Below, one piece after another: positions 53,170 to 61,496 of a DNA stretch of 64,000 nucleotides. The stretch covers positions 63,049 through 127,048 of the forward strand of contig NZ_KE387016.1 of NCBI RefSeq assembly GCF_000429985.1, in the 5' to 3' direction. The stretch's first letter is position 1; every line of letters starts with the position of its first letter. A model generated the notes under the pieces. It worked only from the letters and a program-made list of their open reading frames with translations. It had not been told where the DNA came from and ran no database searches. This stretch comes from Maridesulfovibrio bastinii DSM 16055 (GTDB lineage: Bacteria; Desulfobacterota; Desulfovibrionia; Desulfovibrionales; Desulfovibrionaceae). The translations under genes were made by a program, and so were the position numbers.

Positions 53170-54228
53170 ATGTTCGAGTTAGTTCTAGCCGTTGTCATGG
53201 CGACGCTTATATCAGCTTTTTGTTCTGTCAGTGAAGCTGTGTTTTATTCCTTTTCATGGAGTCGAATTGAAAAACTGACTAAAGCAGGCAGCAAAGCAGG
53301 AAAAATTTTAGGTCTGCTTCGTTCAAATATAGAAAAACCCATTACTGCAATCTTGACTTTAAACACCGTGGCTAATACTGCCGGAGCTTCAATCGCCGGC
53401 GCAGCCTGGACCTCGGTTTACGGTGCGGATACTTTACCGTGGTTTGCAATGGGATTTACTATAATTATTTTAATTTTTTCTGAAATATTACCGAAAACCA
53501 TCGGTGTTGAATATAATGAGAAGCTTGGACCTGTCCTTGCCTCACCAATAAAATGGATGGTTGTTGTTTTTTCACCTGTAATATGGGTGTGCGGTTTTAT
53601 GGCCCGCTCCGTCAGCAGCGGGAACAGTGAACCCAAAACAACAGAGGAAGATATTCGGGCAATTGTGAGCCTGACCAGAAAATCCGGAGCTATCAAACCT
53701 TATGAAGCCCTCTCAATAGCTAACATCCTTTCGTTGGATGATAAGGTTGTAGATCAGATTATGACTCCGAGGACTGTGGTCTTCTCTTTGCCTGTTGATA
53801 TGACGGTAGGTGAGGCACATGCCAAATACAGTGCCTGGCCTCATAGCCGTATCCCCGTTTATGAGGGAGACGATCCTGAAGATGTTGTCGGAGTTATTTA
53901 CAGACGCTCTGTGTTTGAAGCTCTGGCCGACGGCCTTCATGACGTGACTCTGGCCGACCTGATGAATCCGGTGCGTTTTGTACTTGATAACATCAGTCTG
54001 GACAGGTTGCTTGTGAAGTTTCTTGAAAGTCGTATGCACCTGTTTGTTGTGCTTGACGAGTATGGAGGCATGGCCGGTGTGGTAACTCTTGAGGATGTAA
54101 TGGAAGAAATACTGGGCAGCGAAATCGTAGACGAAACCGATCAGGTTGTGGATATGAGAGAGCTTGCCAGAATACGGAGACAGGAACTTCTTGCCTGCCA
54201 GACAGGTGATAAGAAGGAAAAGTCTTGA
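53170..54228 (+). CDS. CNNM-domain, CBS-pair membrane protein (CorC/hemolysin family)
   Basis: A 352-residue membrane protein of the CNNM transporter/hemolysin group. The N-terminal CNNM domain has about four helices (LISAFCSVSEAVFYSFSW; ILIFSEILPKTIGV). Residues about 200-320 form a CBS pair (VVDQIMTPRTVVFSLP and LDEYGGMAGVVTLEDVMEEIL). The usual C-terminal CorC_HlyC domain is absent. Members are linked to Mg2+ or Co2+ homeostasis. The ATG lacks a clear ribosome site. It starts the run that leads into ccmE, 17 bases downstream, and may share its promoter. Confidence 0.9.
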   Translation: MFELVLAVVMATLISAFCSVSEAVFYSFSWSRIEKLTKAGSKAGKILGLLRSNIEKPITAILTLNTVANTAGASIAGAAWTSVYGADTLPWFAMGFTIIILIFSEILPKTIGVEYNEKLGPVLASPIKWMVVVFSPVIWVCGFMARSVSSGNSEPKTTEEDIRAIVSLTRKSGAIKPYEALSIANILSLDDKVVDQIMTPRTVVFSLPVDMTVGEAHAKYSAWPHSRIPVYEGDDPEDVVGVIYRRSVFEALADGLHDVTLADLMNPVRFVLDNISLDRLLVKFLESRMHLFVVLDEYGGMAGVVTLEDVMEEILGSEIVDETDQVVDMRELARIRRQELLACQTGDKKEKS

Positions 54229-54245
54229 TATGGAGATAATAACGC

Positions 54246-54659
54246 ATGGCCGGTAAAAGCGGAAAAGGAGTATATATAGCAGCATTACTGCTCTTTCTGG
54301 GCGGTTTTGGATGGTTGCTTTATTCCGGACTGTCTCAGGACAGTGTCTACTTTTTAAATGTGTCCGAAGCTCTGGCTATGGATCAGGCTCAATTGAAACA
54401 GGCCCGCCTTTTTGGAAAGGTCGGCCCCAAAGATATAAGTCGGCATAACGGCGGCCTTGGGGTTACCTTTGATCTTATTGACCAGCAGAATGAGTCAAAA
54501 TTGATCCGGGTTGATTATAAGGGTGCTGTTCCCGATGCTTTTAAAGCTGGAGCTGAAGTAATTGTTGAAGGTAATTTTTTAGAAAATTTTTCCTTCAAGG
54601 CCAATTCGCTTATAACCAAGTGTCCGTCCAAATATAAAAAAGAAAATCGTACCGGTTGA
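54246..54659 (+). CDS. ccmE: Cytochrome c maturation haem chaperone CcmE, Cys variant
   Basis: A 137-residue periplasmic haem chaperone anchored by one helix (about 8-27). In most CcmE proteins haem binds covalently to His of HxxxY; here the site is Cys126-x3-Tyr130 (CPSKY), as in Desulfovibrio-type Ccm systems described to lack the His. The beta-barrel core (ARLFGKVG, VTFDLIDQ, RVDYKGAVPDAFKAG, VIVEGNF) is intact. The following stretch is basic. It opens the ccm operon. Confidence 0.93.
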   Translation: MAGKSGKGVYIAALLLFLGGFGWLLYSGLSQDSVYFLNVSEALAMDQAQLKQARLFGKVGPKDISRHNGGLGVTFDLIDQQNESKLIRVDYKGAVPDAFKAGAEVIVEGNFLENFSFKANSLITKCPSKYKKENRTG

Positions 54660-54744
54660 AAATTAACCGGCGAATGATTTTTAAAAATTAGTCTGACGGC
54701 TACTTTAAATACAAAATTATTTATCCTTTGCGGAGTAATATTAT

Positions 54745-56631
54745 ATGCATTTGACAGCAAATCTGTTGCTGCTCGCCGCCTTGCTGTTTGCATTAGGGGC
54801 GGGGGGTTATGGATGTCTGGCTCTTTTTACAGGCAGAAAGAATACTCTTGATTTTCTGGAAAAAGCCAATCTGGCAATCGCAGGATTGATTACAATTGCC
54901 AGCATCATCCTGACTATTGCGCTGGTTAACCGGGATTATTCATTTAAATATGTTTATGACCATGTAGATAACCTGTTGCCCTTATTTTACACCATCACAG
55001 GTTTCTGGGCCGGAGCAGAAGGTTCCCTGCTGTTCTGGATACTTTCAATAAGTATTATGGGTGTAATTTTTGCCAGACTGCCCGGATTCAGACAATATTC
55101 CAGCGAGACCCGCCTATATTACTGGGTCTTTTTTATGGTTATTCAGGCCTTTTTCCTGTTAATTCTGACAAACTGGAGCAATCCTTTTCTGGAACTTGTC
55201 CCTATCCCGAGCAATGGACGAGGCCTGAATCCGCTGCTGAGAAATCCTGGAATGATTTTTCATCCTCCTTTGCTTTTCCTTGGTTATGCAGGCTTTACAA
55301 GTCCTGCCGCCATCGCTCTTGCCTCGTTTATTTCAGGAGAAGACCGCTCATGGGTTAAAATCTGTCGTAACTGGAATATCACAGCATGGATATTTCTTAC
55401 CGCAGGCATCATTCTTGGTGGATGGTGGTCCTACATGGAACTTGGATGGGGCGGCTACTGGGCATGGGATCCAGTTGAGAATGCTTCACTGATTCCGTGG
55501 CTTTCAGCAACGGCTTTCATGCATACAGCTGTAATTGAGTCCAGAAGGAATGCTCTGGGTAGAACCAACATTTTCCTTATGAGTCTGACATTTATGCTGA
55601 GCATTTTTGCAACATACCTTGTAAGAAGCGGCGTTATCCAATCACTTCACGCTTTTGGTGAAGGTGGAGTCGGACTGCCGCTCTGCATTTTCATGTTAGG
55701 CGGAATTGCTGTTGTCGCTTATGTCATTCTTATTGGAAGTAAAAAAGATACCAGAATGTTATCCGGACTTGGAAGCAGGCAGGGAATGCTTGTTGTTGCT
55801 GCATGGGTACTTATCGCTCTGGGACTGGTCGTAGGTCTTGGAACCATGTGGCCGGTTATAAGTAAGATGTGGACATCGAGTCCTGTCGGTCTGGATGCCA
55901 AGTTCTATAACCGTGTCTGTCTGCCGCTGTTCTCACTGCTCATACTTATCTTTGCAATCTGCCCATGGCTTGACTGGAAAGAGGGTATTCATGACAAAAG
56001 AGGATTATCGATTGTCTTTGTAGCTTTTCTTGCTGCTCTGGGAATAAACTATGCAGCAGGACTGCATAATATCCTCGCCCTTGTCACTGCTTCAGCTGCG
56101 ATAGCTTCTCTTGTGGGAATTGTTGCTTTATTTGTATTCAAACCACAAATGCGCAGAGTCAGTTCGACCGTCGGCGTTTATGGTATCCATATAGGTCTTG
56201 CACTTGTTTTTCTTGGTATAGCGTGGTCAGGACCAAATCAGACAACTGTGGAAGCTGTCCTCAAAAAGGGTGAGAGCACTCAGGTTGGAACCTATACTTT
56301 AACCTATCTTCGTTCCAATGAATCTCAAAATATGGCTATGGCCAGTGTCATGGCTGTTCTTGAGGTTAAAGAAAACGGTAAACAGGTTGGCATTCTTGCA
56401 CCTGAAAGACGTATTTATAGCGGATATCCGCAACCATTTGCTGAAGTTTCAGTTCTTCCGGGATTGATTGATGAGCTCTACGGGGTTCTTCTAAGCTATC
56501 AGCCTGATGGGACAGCTACTATAAAAGTCAGTGTAAATCCGTTGATTAACTGGATGTGGATAGGCGGGACTCTAATGTGTCTGTTTGGTTTTATTGCGTT
56601 CAGAAAAACAATTATCAAACCTGAAGAGTAA
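54745..56631 (+). CDS. ccmF: Cytochrome c haem lyase subunit CcmF
   Basis: A 628-residue membrane protein with about 15 helices that transfers haem from CcmE to apocytochrome c. The WWD haem-handling motif is clear: WWSYMELGWGGYWAWDPVEN, followed by NASLIPWL. A periplasmic domain lies near the C-terminus before the last helix. It follows ccmE after 85 bases. Without CcmH in the operon, the lyase may work with the TPR protein at the end or with factors elsewhere. Confidence 0.95.
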   Translation: MHLTANLLLLAALLFALGAGGYGCLALFTGRKNTLDFLEKANLAIAGLITIASIILTIALVNRDYSFKYVYDHVDNLLPLFYTITGFWAGAEGSLLFWILSISIMGVIFARLPGFRQYSSETRLYYWVFFMVIQAFFLLILTNWSNPFLELVPIPSNGRGLNPLLRNPGMIFHPPLLFLGYAGFTSPAAIALASFISGEDRSWVKICRNWNITAWIFLTAGIILGGWWSYMELGWGGYWAWDPVENASLIPWLSATAFMHTAVIESRRNALGRTNIFLMSLTFMLSIFATYLVRSGVIQSLHAFGEGGVGLPLCIFMLGGIAVVAYVILIGSKKDTRMLSGLGSRQGMLVVAAWVLIALGLVVGLGTMWPVISKMWTSSPVGLDAKFYNRVCLPLFSLLILIFAICPWLDWKEGIHDKRGLSIVFVAFLAALGINYAAGLHNILALVTASAAIASLVGIVALFVFKPQMRRVSSTVGVYGIHIGLALVFLGIAWSGPNQTTVEAVLKKGESTQVGTYTLTYLRSNESQNMAMASVMAVLEVKENGKQVGILAPERRIYSGYPQPFAEVSVLPGLIDELYGVLLSYQPDGTATIKVSVNPLINWMWIGGTLMCLFGFIAFRKTIIKPEE

Positions 56632-56642
56632 GGCCGGAAATT

Positions 56643-57323
56643 ATGCCTGACTCCTCTAATACAGTTCTAACGGTCCGTAAGGCAGCCAAATTCTTTGGCA
56701 CACGCCTTGTTTTTAAAGGCGTGAGCTGTGATGTAAAAGCTGGTCAGATATTATTGGTTGTTGGCAGAAACGGTGCCGGAAAAACGACGCTGCTCAAGAT
56801 TATGGCTGGTCTTTCCAGACCTTCTTCAGGAAGTGTTGAAATGTTTACAGCTCCTGAAAAGTCAGCATACCTTGGGCATGCAACCTTTTTGTATCCGCGT
56901 CTTTCGGCAGTTGCCAATCTGAAATTCTGGGCGTCAATGTATGGATTGTCCCCATCAAATGACGTTCTTATGGGATTACTTAAACGGGTTGGACTTGAGA
57001 GGGCAGCAGAAGAAAAAGCAGGATCTTTTTCTCGTGGAATGGCTCAGCGTTTAAATCTGGCGCGGGTTTTTTTGATAAATCCTGATCTTATTTTTCTGGA
57101 TGAACCGGGAACTGGGCTTGATCAGTCTTCACTGAAGCTTCTTCGTGATGAAATCGTTGGATTTCGTGATCGAGGCTCGGCAGTGGTGTGGATAAGCCAT
57201 GATGTCAGACTGGATTGCGGTCTTGCCGACATGGTACTGGGATTATCTTCGAAAAAGCAGGGCTATTTCGGTCCTTCTTCAGAGTTTGATCCCTCCCTTA
57301 TCCTTGGAGTGGACGCATGTTAA
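56643..57323 (+). CDS. ccmA: Haem exporter ATPase CcmA
   Basis: A 226-residue ABC ATPase whose ATP hydrolysis, with CcmB and CcmC, frees haem-loaded CcmE. Walker A is VGRNGAGKTT, the signature is SFSRGMAQRLNLARV and Walker B LIFLDEPGTGLDQ. It starts 11 bases after ccmF and overlaps ccmB by 7 bases. Confidence 0.94.
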   Translation: MPDSSNTVLTVRKAAKFFGTRLVFKGVSCDVKAGQILLVVGRNGAGKTTLLKIMAGLSRPSSGSVEMFTAPEKSAYLGHATFLYPRLSAVANLKFWASMYGLSPSNDVLMGLLKRVGLERAAEEKAGSFSRGMAQRLNLARVFLINPDLIFLDEPGTGLDQSSLKLLRDEIVGFRDRGSAVVWISHDVRLDCGLADMVLGLSSKKQGYFGPSSEFDPSLILGVDAC

Positions 57324-57994
57324 AGCGCTCATTCGCCATAGCCGGTAAAGACCTGTCGCTTTCAATCGGTGGAGGGCAGGGCCTTACTCAGGCCATATTG
57401 CTTGGCTTGCTGTTGATATTTGTATTCAGTCTTTCAAGACCCGCAGGACAGCTGATTGAACCTCAGGCCGCTTCGGCTATTTTCTGGCTGGCTTCATCCT
57501 TCGGACTTGTACTTGTTTTTAATACTCTGTTTTCCATAGAGGAATCCAATGAGGCCAGGCTGGGGCTTTTATCCTCACCTGTTCCGCCTCATTCTATCTG
57601 GCTTGGGAAAGGAATTGCAGGATTTGGACTGCTGCTGTGCTCGCAACTGGTATTTTTACCGGCCACAGTTGTTTTTCTCGGACAGGATATAAAGGGATCT
57701 TTTTCCATTTTTGTGCTGGCATTGTTTGCCGCAGACTGGGGACTTGTTTCACTGGGAGCCCTTCTTGGAGCTATTTCTCAGGGGCAGGCCGCAAGGGAAT
57801 CCCTCTTGTCCGTCATTCTTTTTCCGCTTCTTCTGCCAATTCTTCTTGGGGCTATAACCATAATGACTTCGGTTTTTTCCGGAGACGTCTCTATGGATCA
57901 GTCTTCGTGGATAGGTGTAATTCTGGCTTCGGATGCTCTCTTTAGCGGTGCCGGAATAATCCTCTTTCCATTTGTATACAGTGGTGAACAATAG
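57317..57994 (+). CDS. ccmB: Haem exporter membrane protein CcmB
   Basis: A 225-residue membrane protein with about six helices. Family pattern: LSLSIGGGQGLTQAILLGLL near the N-terminus, then FSIEESNEARLGLLSSPVPP. It is the permease partner of CcmA. Its ATG overlaps the ccmA stop by 7 bases. The gap to ccmC is 52 bases without a terminator. Confidence 0.93.
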   Translation: MLKRSFAIAGKDLSLSIGGGQGLTQAILLGLLLIFVFSLSRPAGQLIEPQAASAIFWLASSFGLVLVFNTLFSIEESNEARLGLLSSPVPPHSIWLGKGIAGFGLLLCSQLVFLPATVVFLGQDIKGSFSIFVLALFAADWGLVSLGALLGAISQGQAARESLLSVILFPLLLPILLGAITIMTSVFSGDVSMDQSSWIGVILASDALFSGAGIILFPFVYSGEQ

Positions 57995-58046
57995 GTGGAA
58001 ATCTAATCTGATTTAGATTCCGGTTTTGATAAACGGAGTAATATAG

Positions 58047-58712
58047 ATGGTTGTCAGAATTCTGGCTGTTTTAAGCGCAATAGCTCTTTGCATTGGTCAA
58101 TATATGATCTGGATGTATGCGCCATTGGAAATGGTTATGGGTATCGTCCAGAAGATTTTTTATATGCATATGCCTCTTGCTGCACTGGCAATGCTCAGCT
58201 TTTTCGTGGTATTTGCCGCAAGTGTTGCTTATCTGCTTAAAAGGAATGACCGTTTTGACCGTATGGCCGGAGCCGCAGCCGAGCTGGGAGTTGTTTTCAG
58301 CGGACTTGCTCTTATTACCGGTTCCATCTGGGGACGTGCTGCATGGAATGTCTGGTGGACATGGGACCCGAGACTGACGACCACTCTTATTATGTGGTTC
58401 GTATATGCAGCATATTTAGTACTCAGGTCTGCCCCCATGTCAGGAGACAGAAGGGCTTTGGTTTGTTCCGTGCTTGGAATTGTCTCATTTGTCGATGTCC
58501 CTCTCGTTTTTTATTCGGCCCGTTTGTGGAGAAGTGTACACCCCAATGTACTTGGTGCAAAAGGAGGTGGCATGGAGCCTGAAATGCTACAGACTCTTTT
58601 ATGCAATCTCATAGCATTCGCTCTTCTCTGGCTTACGCTTTTAATTATCAGATATCGCCAGTTGAATCATTCGGCAAAGCTTGATTCCATGGTGGTATGG
58701 GATGATGAATAA
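58047..58712 (+). CDS. ccmC: Haem handling protein CcmC
   Basis: A 221-residue membrane protein with about six helices that loads haem on CcmE. The WWD domain reads WGRAAWNVWWTWDPRLTTTL, and conserved His residues lie in FYMHMPLA and RSVHPNVLG. It lies between ccmB and the short ccmD. Confidence 0.94.
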   Translation: MVVRILAVLSAIALCIGQYMIWMYAPLEMVMGIVQKIFYMHMPLAALAMLSFFVVFAASVAYLLKRNDRFDRMAGAAAELGVVFSGLALITGSIWGRAAWNVWWTWDPRLTTTLIMWFVYAAYLVLRSAPMSGDRRALVCSVLGIVSFVDVPLVFYSARLWRSVHPNVLGAKGGGMEPEMLQTLLCNLIAFALLWLTLLIIRYRQLNHSAKLDSMVVWDDE

Positions 58713-58733
58713 CAGAAGTTTCAGGAGTCTTTA

Positions 58734-58880
58734 ATGACCAATCAGATATATCTCATGGTAGCGAACGTTGCTGTCTGGATCGGGATTGCAGGATATGTAG
58801 CCTTTCTCGGTCTGAAAAGCGTTTCTATAGAACGCAGAATAAACCAGATGGAGCAGCTCGAAAATGACAGTGAAGAATAA
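58734..58880 (+). CDS. ccmD: Short membrane protein CcmD
   Basis: A 48-residue protein that I read from the sequence after ccmC. It has one membrane helix (about residues 7-25, MVANVAVWIGIAGYVAFLG) and a charged C-terminal stretch (ERRINQMEQLENDSEE), the usual CcmD plan: a tiny protein that stabilises CcmC-CcmE with CcmAB. CAGGAG lies about 7 bases before the ATG. Identification rests on size, topology and position rather than sequence identity. Confidence 0.85.
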   Translation: MTNQIYLMVANVAVWIGIAGYVAFLGLKSVSIERRINQMEQLENDSEE

Positions 58881-58899
58881 AGTAAAATCAGGAGGCGAC

Positions 58900-59505
58900 G
58901 TGCCGGGAACAAAAACTTTCAGCATGTCTTCTAAACAGAAGGTTCTTGTCGGAGTTCTCGGACTGGCTTTATTGATTATGTTTGTTTCATCTTTTTATTA
59001 CCGGATGAGTCATCCCGGAAACAGGGTGGAATTCAGACAGCAGGAATCATCCGGTATGGGTGGCGGCATGTCTGCCTCTACTGGCGAAAGTATGAAAAAT
59101 ATCCGTAAGTTGATGGATAAGTTGGACAAAAATCCTCAGGATAAAGAAGTCCTCCTCAATCTTGCCGACTCTTTTATGATGATAAGATCCTATGACAGAG
59201 CCAGAAAGTTTTTTGAACGTGCTCTTGCCATAGATTCTAAGAATATACACGCTCTTATGGGGCTTGGTATGTGCTATTATCAGAGTGAGGATTTTGATAA
59301 GGCCATTAATTCTTTTGGAAAATTGCTGGAAATTAATCCCAATGATCCTATGGCCCACTATAATATCGGAATAATACAGAAATATTATACTCACGATCAT
59401 GAGAAAGCCAAAGTTCATTTCAATGCGGTGATCTCCAGTCCTGATTCAGAGGAAGACCTTAAAGCTCAGGCTCGTGAAGAATTGAAATCTGATGATAAAC
59501 AATAG
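58900..59505 (+). CDS. TPR protein at the end of the ccm operon (CcmI/CcmH-like role)
   Basis: A 201-residue protein with an N-terminal membrane helix (about 13-35) and a periplasmic TPR domain: SFMMIRSYDRARKFFERALA, then ALMGLGMCYYQSEDFDKAIN and PMAHYNIGIIQKYYTHDHEK are three repeats. TPR proteins at this place (CcmI/CcmH C-terminal domain) present apocytochrome to the lyase. Gly/Met-rich SSGMGGGMSA links helix and repeats. GTG 58900 has AGGAGG four bases upstream; an in-frame ATG at 58864 overlapping ccmD is the alternative. A terminator follows. Confidence 0.85.
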   Translation: MPGTKTFSMSSKQKVLVGVLGLALLIMFVSSFYYRMSHPGNRVEFRQQESSGMGGGMSASTGESMKNIRKLMDKLDKNPQDKEVLLNLADSFMMIRSYDRARKFFERALAIDSKNIHALMGLGMCYYQSEDFDKAINSFGKLLEINPNDPMAHYNIGIIQKYYTHDHEKAKVHFNAVISSPDSEEDLKAQAREELKSDDKQ

Positions 59506-59532
59506 TTGAACCGTAACTATAAGATTACCTTT

Positions 59533-59565
59533 GGCCGGACCCTTTATGGGGCCGGCCTTTTTTTT
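59533..59565 (+). terminator. Rho-independent terminator of the ccm operon
   Basis: A GC-rich stem (59533-59542 with 59548-59557, one A-G mismatch), TTTAT loop and eight T. Confidence 0.92.
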
Positions 59566-59772
59566 AATATTATGATTGGATAATTTTACAAAATAAAATT
59601 AAATACAGTACACTGGCAGGTTGGATTTATATATTATTTACAGAAAAAAATTAAATGTTTTTCAAAATTTTGTTTGAACAATAGTGCATAAGTTATGTAT
59701 TAAAGTTCAAATTTGTAGTTTCGGACAGGAAAATGTTGATTTATTCTTCATTTTTAATATATTCAAAAAAGT

Positions 59773-59792
59773 AAAATACAATATTGTATTTT
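59773..59792 (+). promoter_or_regulatory. Perfect 20-bp palindrome upstream of the liv promoter
   Basis: AAAATACAATATTGTATTTT reads the same on both strands, centred 21 bases before the -35 box. It looks like a dimeric-regulator operator; the protein is unknown. Confidence 0.55.
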
Positions 59793-59802
59793 TTAGAACT
59801 TA

Positions 59803-59835
59803 TTGACATATATACTTTTGTTTAGATAATTATCT
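59803..59835 (+). promoter_or_regulatory. Promoter of the liv operon with palindrome over the -10
   Basis: TTGACA (59803-59808, 6 of 6), a 16-base spacer and GATAAT (59825-59830, 5 of 6). The -10 lies within a perfect 12-bp palindrome AGATAATTATCT (59824-59835), a possible repressor site. Confidence 0.65.
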
Positions 59836-60062
59836 GAATATTCATCAGGGTTTCTATACTCTGCTCGAAGTAATGATCTTCAGTTGTTGCAGTGAGCGTT
59901 AAAGAGTGGAAATGATACAGTATCAACTTGCTAAGTGGGAGGATTTTGTTGATAAATGGCTGATTCGCGTTCTTCTGATAGCCATGCTCTGCATGCCCTG
60001 ATGAAACACGAATTTATGGACCGGGTTTTACCTGAAATTTTTCGTAGTTAAGGAGTTAGAGG

Positions 60063-61259
60063 ATGAAACGATCTTTAGTATTATTGGTAGTAGTATTGAT
60101 GTTTTCCATTGGCCTTATGGGCTGCAGTCAGGAAAAGAAAGAGCAGACCCCTGCTAAAAAAGAAACAGCAGAAAAAACAGTAGAAAAAACAGAAGCAGCT
60201 CCTGCCGGCGGGGAGATAATTCTCGGCGTTCCCGGCGCTCATAGTGGAGACCTTGCTTCTTACGGACTTCCGACTGTTGCCGCAGCTGAACTTGTTGCAA
60301 AAAGTTATAATGACAAGGGTGGAGTTAACGGCATGAAAGTTGTGGTTGCACCTCAGGATGACCAGTGCAAACCTGAGCTTGCCACAAACGCAGCTTTCAA
60401 ACTTGTTTCTGATAAGGTCACAATTGTTCTTGGCCATATCTGCTCAGGTGCGACAAAAGCAGCATTGCCTATCTACAAAGAAGCCAACATTGTCTGCCTT
60501 TCTCCTTCAGCAACTAACCCTCCTCTTACCCAGAGTGGTGACTACCCCAACTTCTTCAGAACCATTGCTTCTGACGATGCTCAGGCAGCACTTGCCGCGA
60601 AATTTGCAATGGAAGACCTTCATCTGAAAAAAATCGCCGTTATTCATGATAAAGGTGACTATGGTAAAGGTTTTGCCGAATTCGCCAAAAAATTTGTTGA
60701 AGAAGCAAAAGATCACGAAGTCATTCTTTTTGAGGGCATCACTCCCGGCGCAGTTGATTACTCCGCAGTTGTTCAGAAAATTAAATCTTCCGGTGCTGAT
60801 GGTGTAATCTTTGGTGGATATCATCCCGAAGCTTCCAAGATTATAATGCAGATGCGCAAGAAGACTCTCGATATTCCATTTATCTCTGATGACGGTGTAA
60901 AAGCACAGACTTTTATCGACACAGCCGGTGCTGCTGCTGAAGGTGTTTATGCAACAGGACCCCGTGATATTACCGCTAATCCTCTTTATGCTGTAGCACA
61001 TCAGGGTTTTCTCGATACACATGAAGGTAAAGAGCCCGGTGCATTCTACTACGAAGCATACTCCGGAGCTATCGCTCTGTTGAATGCAATCGAAAAGGCC
61101 GGTTCCACCGATTACGATAAAATTGTTGATGCCCTGCACAATAATCTTGTCGAAACTCCTGTTGGAAAGATTAAATTCGATTCAAAGGGTGATGCAATCG
61201 GCGTTGGCTTCTCCGTATATCAGGTTCACGACGGCCAGTATGTAGAAGTAAAAAAATAG
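60063..61259 (+). CDS. livK: Branched-chain amino-acid-type ABC substrate-binding lipoprotein (LivK family)
   Basis: A 398-residue periplasmic binding protein of the Leu/Ile/Val family. The signal peptide ends in the lipobox LMGC (Cys about 21), so it is a lipoprotein, unlike soluble E. coli LivK. A Lys/Glu/Thr-rich linker (about 23-48) precedes the two-lobed binding domain starting ILGVPGAHSGDLASYG; SPSATNPPLT and DKGDYGKGFAEFA follow the family. AAGGAGTTAGAGG gives a strong ribosome site. It is the first gene of the liv operon. The ligand could be branched-chain or another amino acid. Confidence 0.92.
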   Translation: MKRSLVLLVVVLMFSIGLMGCSQEKKEQTPAKKETAEKTVEKTEAAPAGGEIILGVPGAHSGDLASYGLPTVAAAELVAKSYNDKGGVNGMKVVVAPQDDQCKPELATNAAFKLVSDKVTIVLGHICSGATKAALPIYKEANIVCLSPSATNPPLTQSGDYPNFFRTIASDDAQAALAAKFAMEDLHLKKIAVIHDKGDYGKGFAEFAKKFVEEAKDHEVILFEGITPGAVDYSAVVQKIKSSGADGVIFGGYHPEASKIIMQMRKKTLDIPFISDDGVKAQTFIDTAGAAAEGVYATGPRDITANPLYAVAHQGFLDTHEGKEPGAFYYEAYSGAIALLNAIEKAGSTDYDKIVDALHNNLVETPVGKIKFDSKGDAIGVGFSVYQVHDGQYVEVKK

Positions 61260-61286
61260 GCTCAAGTACTACAGATAACATTTGAC

Positions 61287-61320
61287 ATCCGGGGACAGGC
61301 GTATGCTTGTCCCCTCGGAT
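61287..61320 (+). other. Hairpin between livK and livH
   Basis: A 10-bp GC-rich stem with one G-T pair (61291-61300 with 61305-61314), GTAT loop, extended past a one-base bulge by ATCC/GGAT. No T-tract follows. It probably stabilises livK mRNA or lowers read-through to the permeases. The 237-base gap holds no other clear feature. Confidence 0.7.
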
Positions 61321-61496
61321 TGTTAAAGGAATCTGGTTGATATTATGGAATTTTTTACCGACGTGTTTTCGGTTCGTCCGTGGATAAATGGGGTGGCGCT
61401 GGAAAAACATTTTATGTTTTTTTAAAGGGGATCAAATTTTTTGATGTCCGTTTCCCATTTTGATGTTCGACCGGATTTATGAAGATGGAAAAATAA

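Larger units (their letters stand above)
59566..60062 (+). other. Regulatory and leader region of the liv operon
   Basis: About 500 bases, AT-rich until about 59840. It has two palindromes and a strong promoter (listed), then a leader of about 225 bases containing two overlapping short open frames: 59912-60001 (29 codons, rich in Leu/Ile/Val near its end, WLIRVLLIAML) and 59956-60051 (31 codons), whose stop abuts the livK ribosome site AAGGAG. Neither has a strong ribosome site at optimal distance, so they are not called as genes. Confidence 0.5.

Noticed and set aside
53713-54285. A 190-codon minus-strand frame opposite the CNNM/CBS gene
   Set aside because: It overlaps a well-supported gene and its translation shows no domain pattern.
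61345-61425. A 26-codon open frame between livK and livH
   Set aside because: It has no ribosome site at a usable distance and no recognisable features; chance is likely in a 237-base gap.
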